Positions 5,705-6,649 of a stretch of 6,649 bases of DNA are shown here, piece after piece. The notes under the pieces were generated by a model. The model saw only the letters and a program-made list of their open reading frames with translations, did no database searches and was not told where the DNA came from. Positions within the stretch are counted from its first letter, which is position 1, and the number at the start of each line of letters is the position of its first letter. A program made the translations under genes and the position numbers. The DNA comes from Armatimonadota bacterium (GTDB lineage Bacteria > Armatimonadota > UBA10988), in assembly GCA_016183835.1 (NCBI GenBank), contig JACPDV010000306.1, positions 1 through 6,649 of the forward strand, given 5' to 3'.

Positions 5705-6556
5705 ATGAGCCAACCGTCGCGCAGCCGTGTTCAGCCCGTACACTCACCGCACCCCGGCTTGGCGCCGTGGCTCGACCGCGTGGTCTGCGCCGACTGCCTC
5801 GAGCTGCTCGAGCAGCTCCCCGACGAGTCCATCGACCTGATCTTCGCCGACCCGCCCTACAATCTCCAGCTCGCCCAGACGTTGATCCGCCCGGACAGCA
5901 GTGTGGTGGACGCCTGCGACGACGAGTGGGACCAGTTCGAGTCCTTCGCCGCCTACGACCAGTTCACTCGCGCCTGGCTCTCCGCCTGCCGGCGGGTGCT
6001 CAAGGACAGCGGCACCCTGTGGGTCATCGGCAGCTACCACAACATCTTCCGCGTCGGCGCGGCCCTGCAGGACCTGGGCTACTGGGTGCTCAACGATGTG
6101 GTGTGGGTCAAGGCCAATCCGATGCCCAACTTCCGCGGCGTCCGCTTCACCAATGCGCACGAGACGCTGATCTGGTGCAAGAAGAGCGCCACAGCGAAGG
6201 GCTACGTGTTCAACTACCACGACATGAAGGCGGCCAACGGCGGCAAGCAGATGCGGAGCGACTGGTACTTCCCGCTCTGCAACGGCGGTGAGCGGCTCCG
6301 CGACGAGGACGGCGCCAAGCTGCATCCCACCCAGAAGCCGCTGGGGCTGATCGACCGGGTGATCGCCGCGGCAAGCCGGCCCGGGCAGGTGGTGCTCGAC
6401 CCGTTCGCCGGGGTGGGCACCACGGCGGTGGCGGCGCTCCGGCGCGGCCGGCACTTCGTGGCGGTGGAGCGGGAGCCCGGCTACGTCGCCGCCGCGCTCC
6501 AGCGGCTGGAGGCGGAGTCGGACGGGCAGCTTCCGCTGTTCGCCTACGGCACATGA
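5705..6556 (+). CDS. CcrM/HinfI-type adenine-N6 DNA methyltransferase (predicted GANTC), short form
   Basis: 283-residue beta-class DNA methyltransferase that uses S-adenosylmethionine. The catalytic motif DPPY (49-52) comes first and the SAM-binding motif DPFAGVGTT (232-240) last, which is the beta order. Stretches typical of CcrM and M.HinfI are present: DPPYNLQL, DDEWDQFESF, WVIGSYHNIFRVG, NPMPNFRG, FTNAHETLIW, MRSDW, GGERL and HPTQKP (207-212). The likely product is N6-methyladenine at GANTC. The start ATG has GAGGA 9 nt upstream. CcrM is 358 residues and has a C-terminal DNA-binding domain after about residue 270; this protein stops shortly after the core, with the tail GQLPLFAYGT. No restriction enzyme gene is visible, so it may be a solitary methylase, but only 93 bases of downstream sequence can be seen. 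A role in cell-cycle control or phage defence is inference. The symbol ccrM is withheld because orthology is untested. Confidence 0.93.
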   Translation: MSQPSRSRVQPVHSPHPGLAPWLDRVVCADCLELLEQLPDESIDLIFADPPYNLQLAQTLIRPDSSVVDACDDEWDQFESFAAYDQFTRAWLSACRRVLKDSGTLWVIGSYHNIFRVGAALQDLGYWVLNDVVWVKANPMPNFRGVRFTNAHETLIWCKKSATAKGYVFNYHDMKAANGGKQMRSDWYFPLCNGGERLRDEDGAKLHPTQKPLGLIDRVIAAASRPGQVVLDPFAGVGTTAVAALRRGRHFVAVEREPGYVAAALQRLEAESDGQLPLFAYGT

Positions 6557-6649
6557 GCGTACCCGCGGTCGTCACCGGACTCTCCGTCTTCGCGGCGGCG
6601 GTGTGGGGCCGGCTCTGGCTCCACAACCTGGCCGACGCGCGGCTCACCC
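6553..6649 (+). CDS. Unknown protein with hydrophobic N-terminus (5' part only)
   Basis: An ATG at 6553 overlaps the methyltransferase stop by four bases (ATGA) and opens a frame that stays open to the window end, 32 codons. The start reads MSVPAVVTGLSVFAAAVWGR, a hydrophobic stretch followed by Arg, Trp and Leu, which fits a membrane anchor or uncleaved signal. There is no clear ribosome binding site, so translation would be coupled to the methyltransferase. An open frame of this size is easy to find by chance in GC-rich DNA; support comes from the overlap, strand and hydrophobic start. A restriction enzyme partner looks unlikely from the start, but family and function are unknown. Confidence 0.5.
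   Translation, partial: MSVPAVVTGLSVFAAAVWGRLWLHNLADARLT

Overview
The window is about 6.6 kb of GC-rich bacterial DNA with every real gene on the + strand: the tail of an ABC-transporter ATPase, both subunits of DNA gyrase (gyrB, gyrA), a CcrM/HinfI-type adenine DNA methyltransferase, and the first codons of a probable membrane protein. The phylum is not certain. The GyrA and GyrB sequences, the high GC and the G/C-rich palindromic repeats would fit a lineage such as Planctomycetota, Armatimonadota or Chloroflexota. That is inference from remembered family resemblance, not a search result.

Layout. Positions 1-213 are the end of a MacB-like ATPase. Positions 214-413 are a gap holding an inverted repeat, a clear sigma70-type promoter with an extended -10 box, and a short leader that can fold into a hairpin just before the gyrB ribosome binding site. 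gyrB (414-2525) is complete and carries an unusual insertion of about 63 residues, with a Gly-Asn linker, in the middle of its TOPRIM region. Positions 2526-3074, which would normally be a short gyrB-gyrA junction, are occupied by an inserted unit. It consists of one palindromic repeat in inverted orientation, a degraded and truncated DUF559 (VSR-like, PD-(D/E)XK) nuclease gene, and a 68-bp tandem array of the same palindromic repeat. gyrA (3075-5645) follows. After a 59-bp gap with a small dyad comes the methyltransferase (5705-6556), whose stop codon overlaps the start of the last, partial gene.

How the genes work together. GyrB and GyrA form the A2B2 gyrase that introduces negative supercoils. 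Their shared orientation and the single strong promoter seen suggest one transcript, now interrupted by the repeat/DUF559 insert. The methyltransferase probably adds N6-methyladenine at GANTC and may be co-transcribed or have its own weak promoter. It lacks the C-terminal DNA-contacting domain of classical CcrM.

The most interesting part is the 2541-3049 element. The DUF559 copy has lost its C-terminal half and an expected catalytic glutamate, yet the flanking palindromes remain near identical. This looks like the remnant of a repeat-plus-nuclease mobile unit, analogous in layout to REP/RAYT elements but with a different enzyme family.
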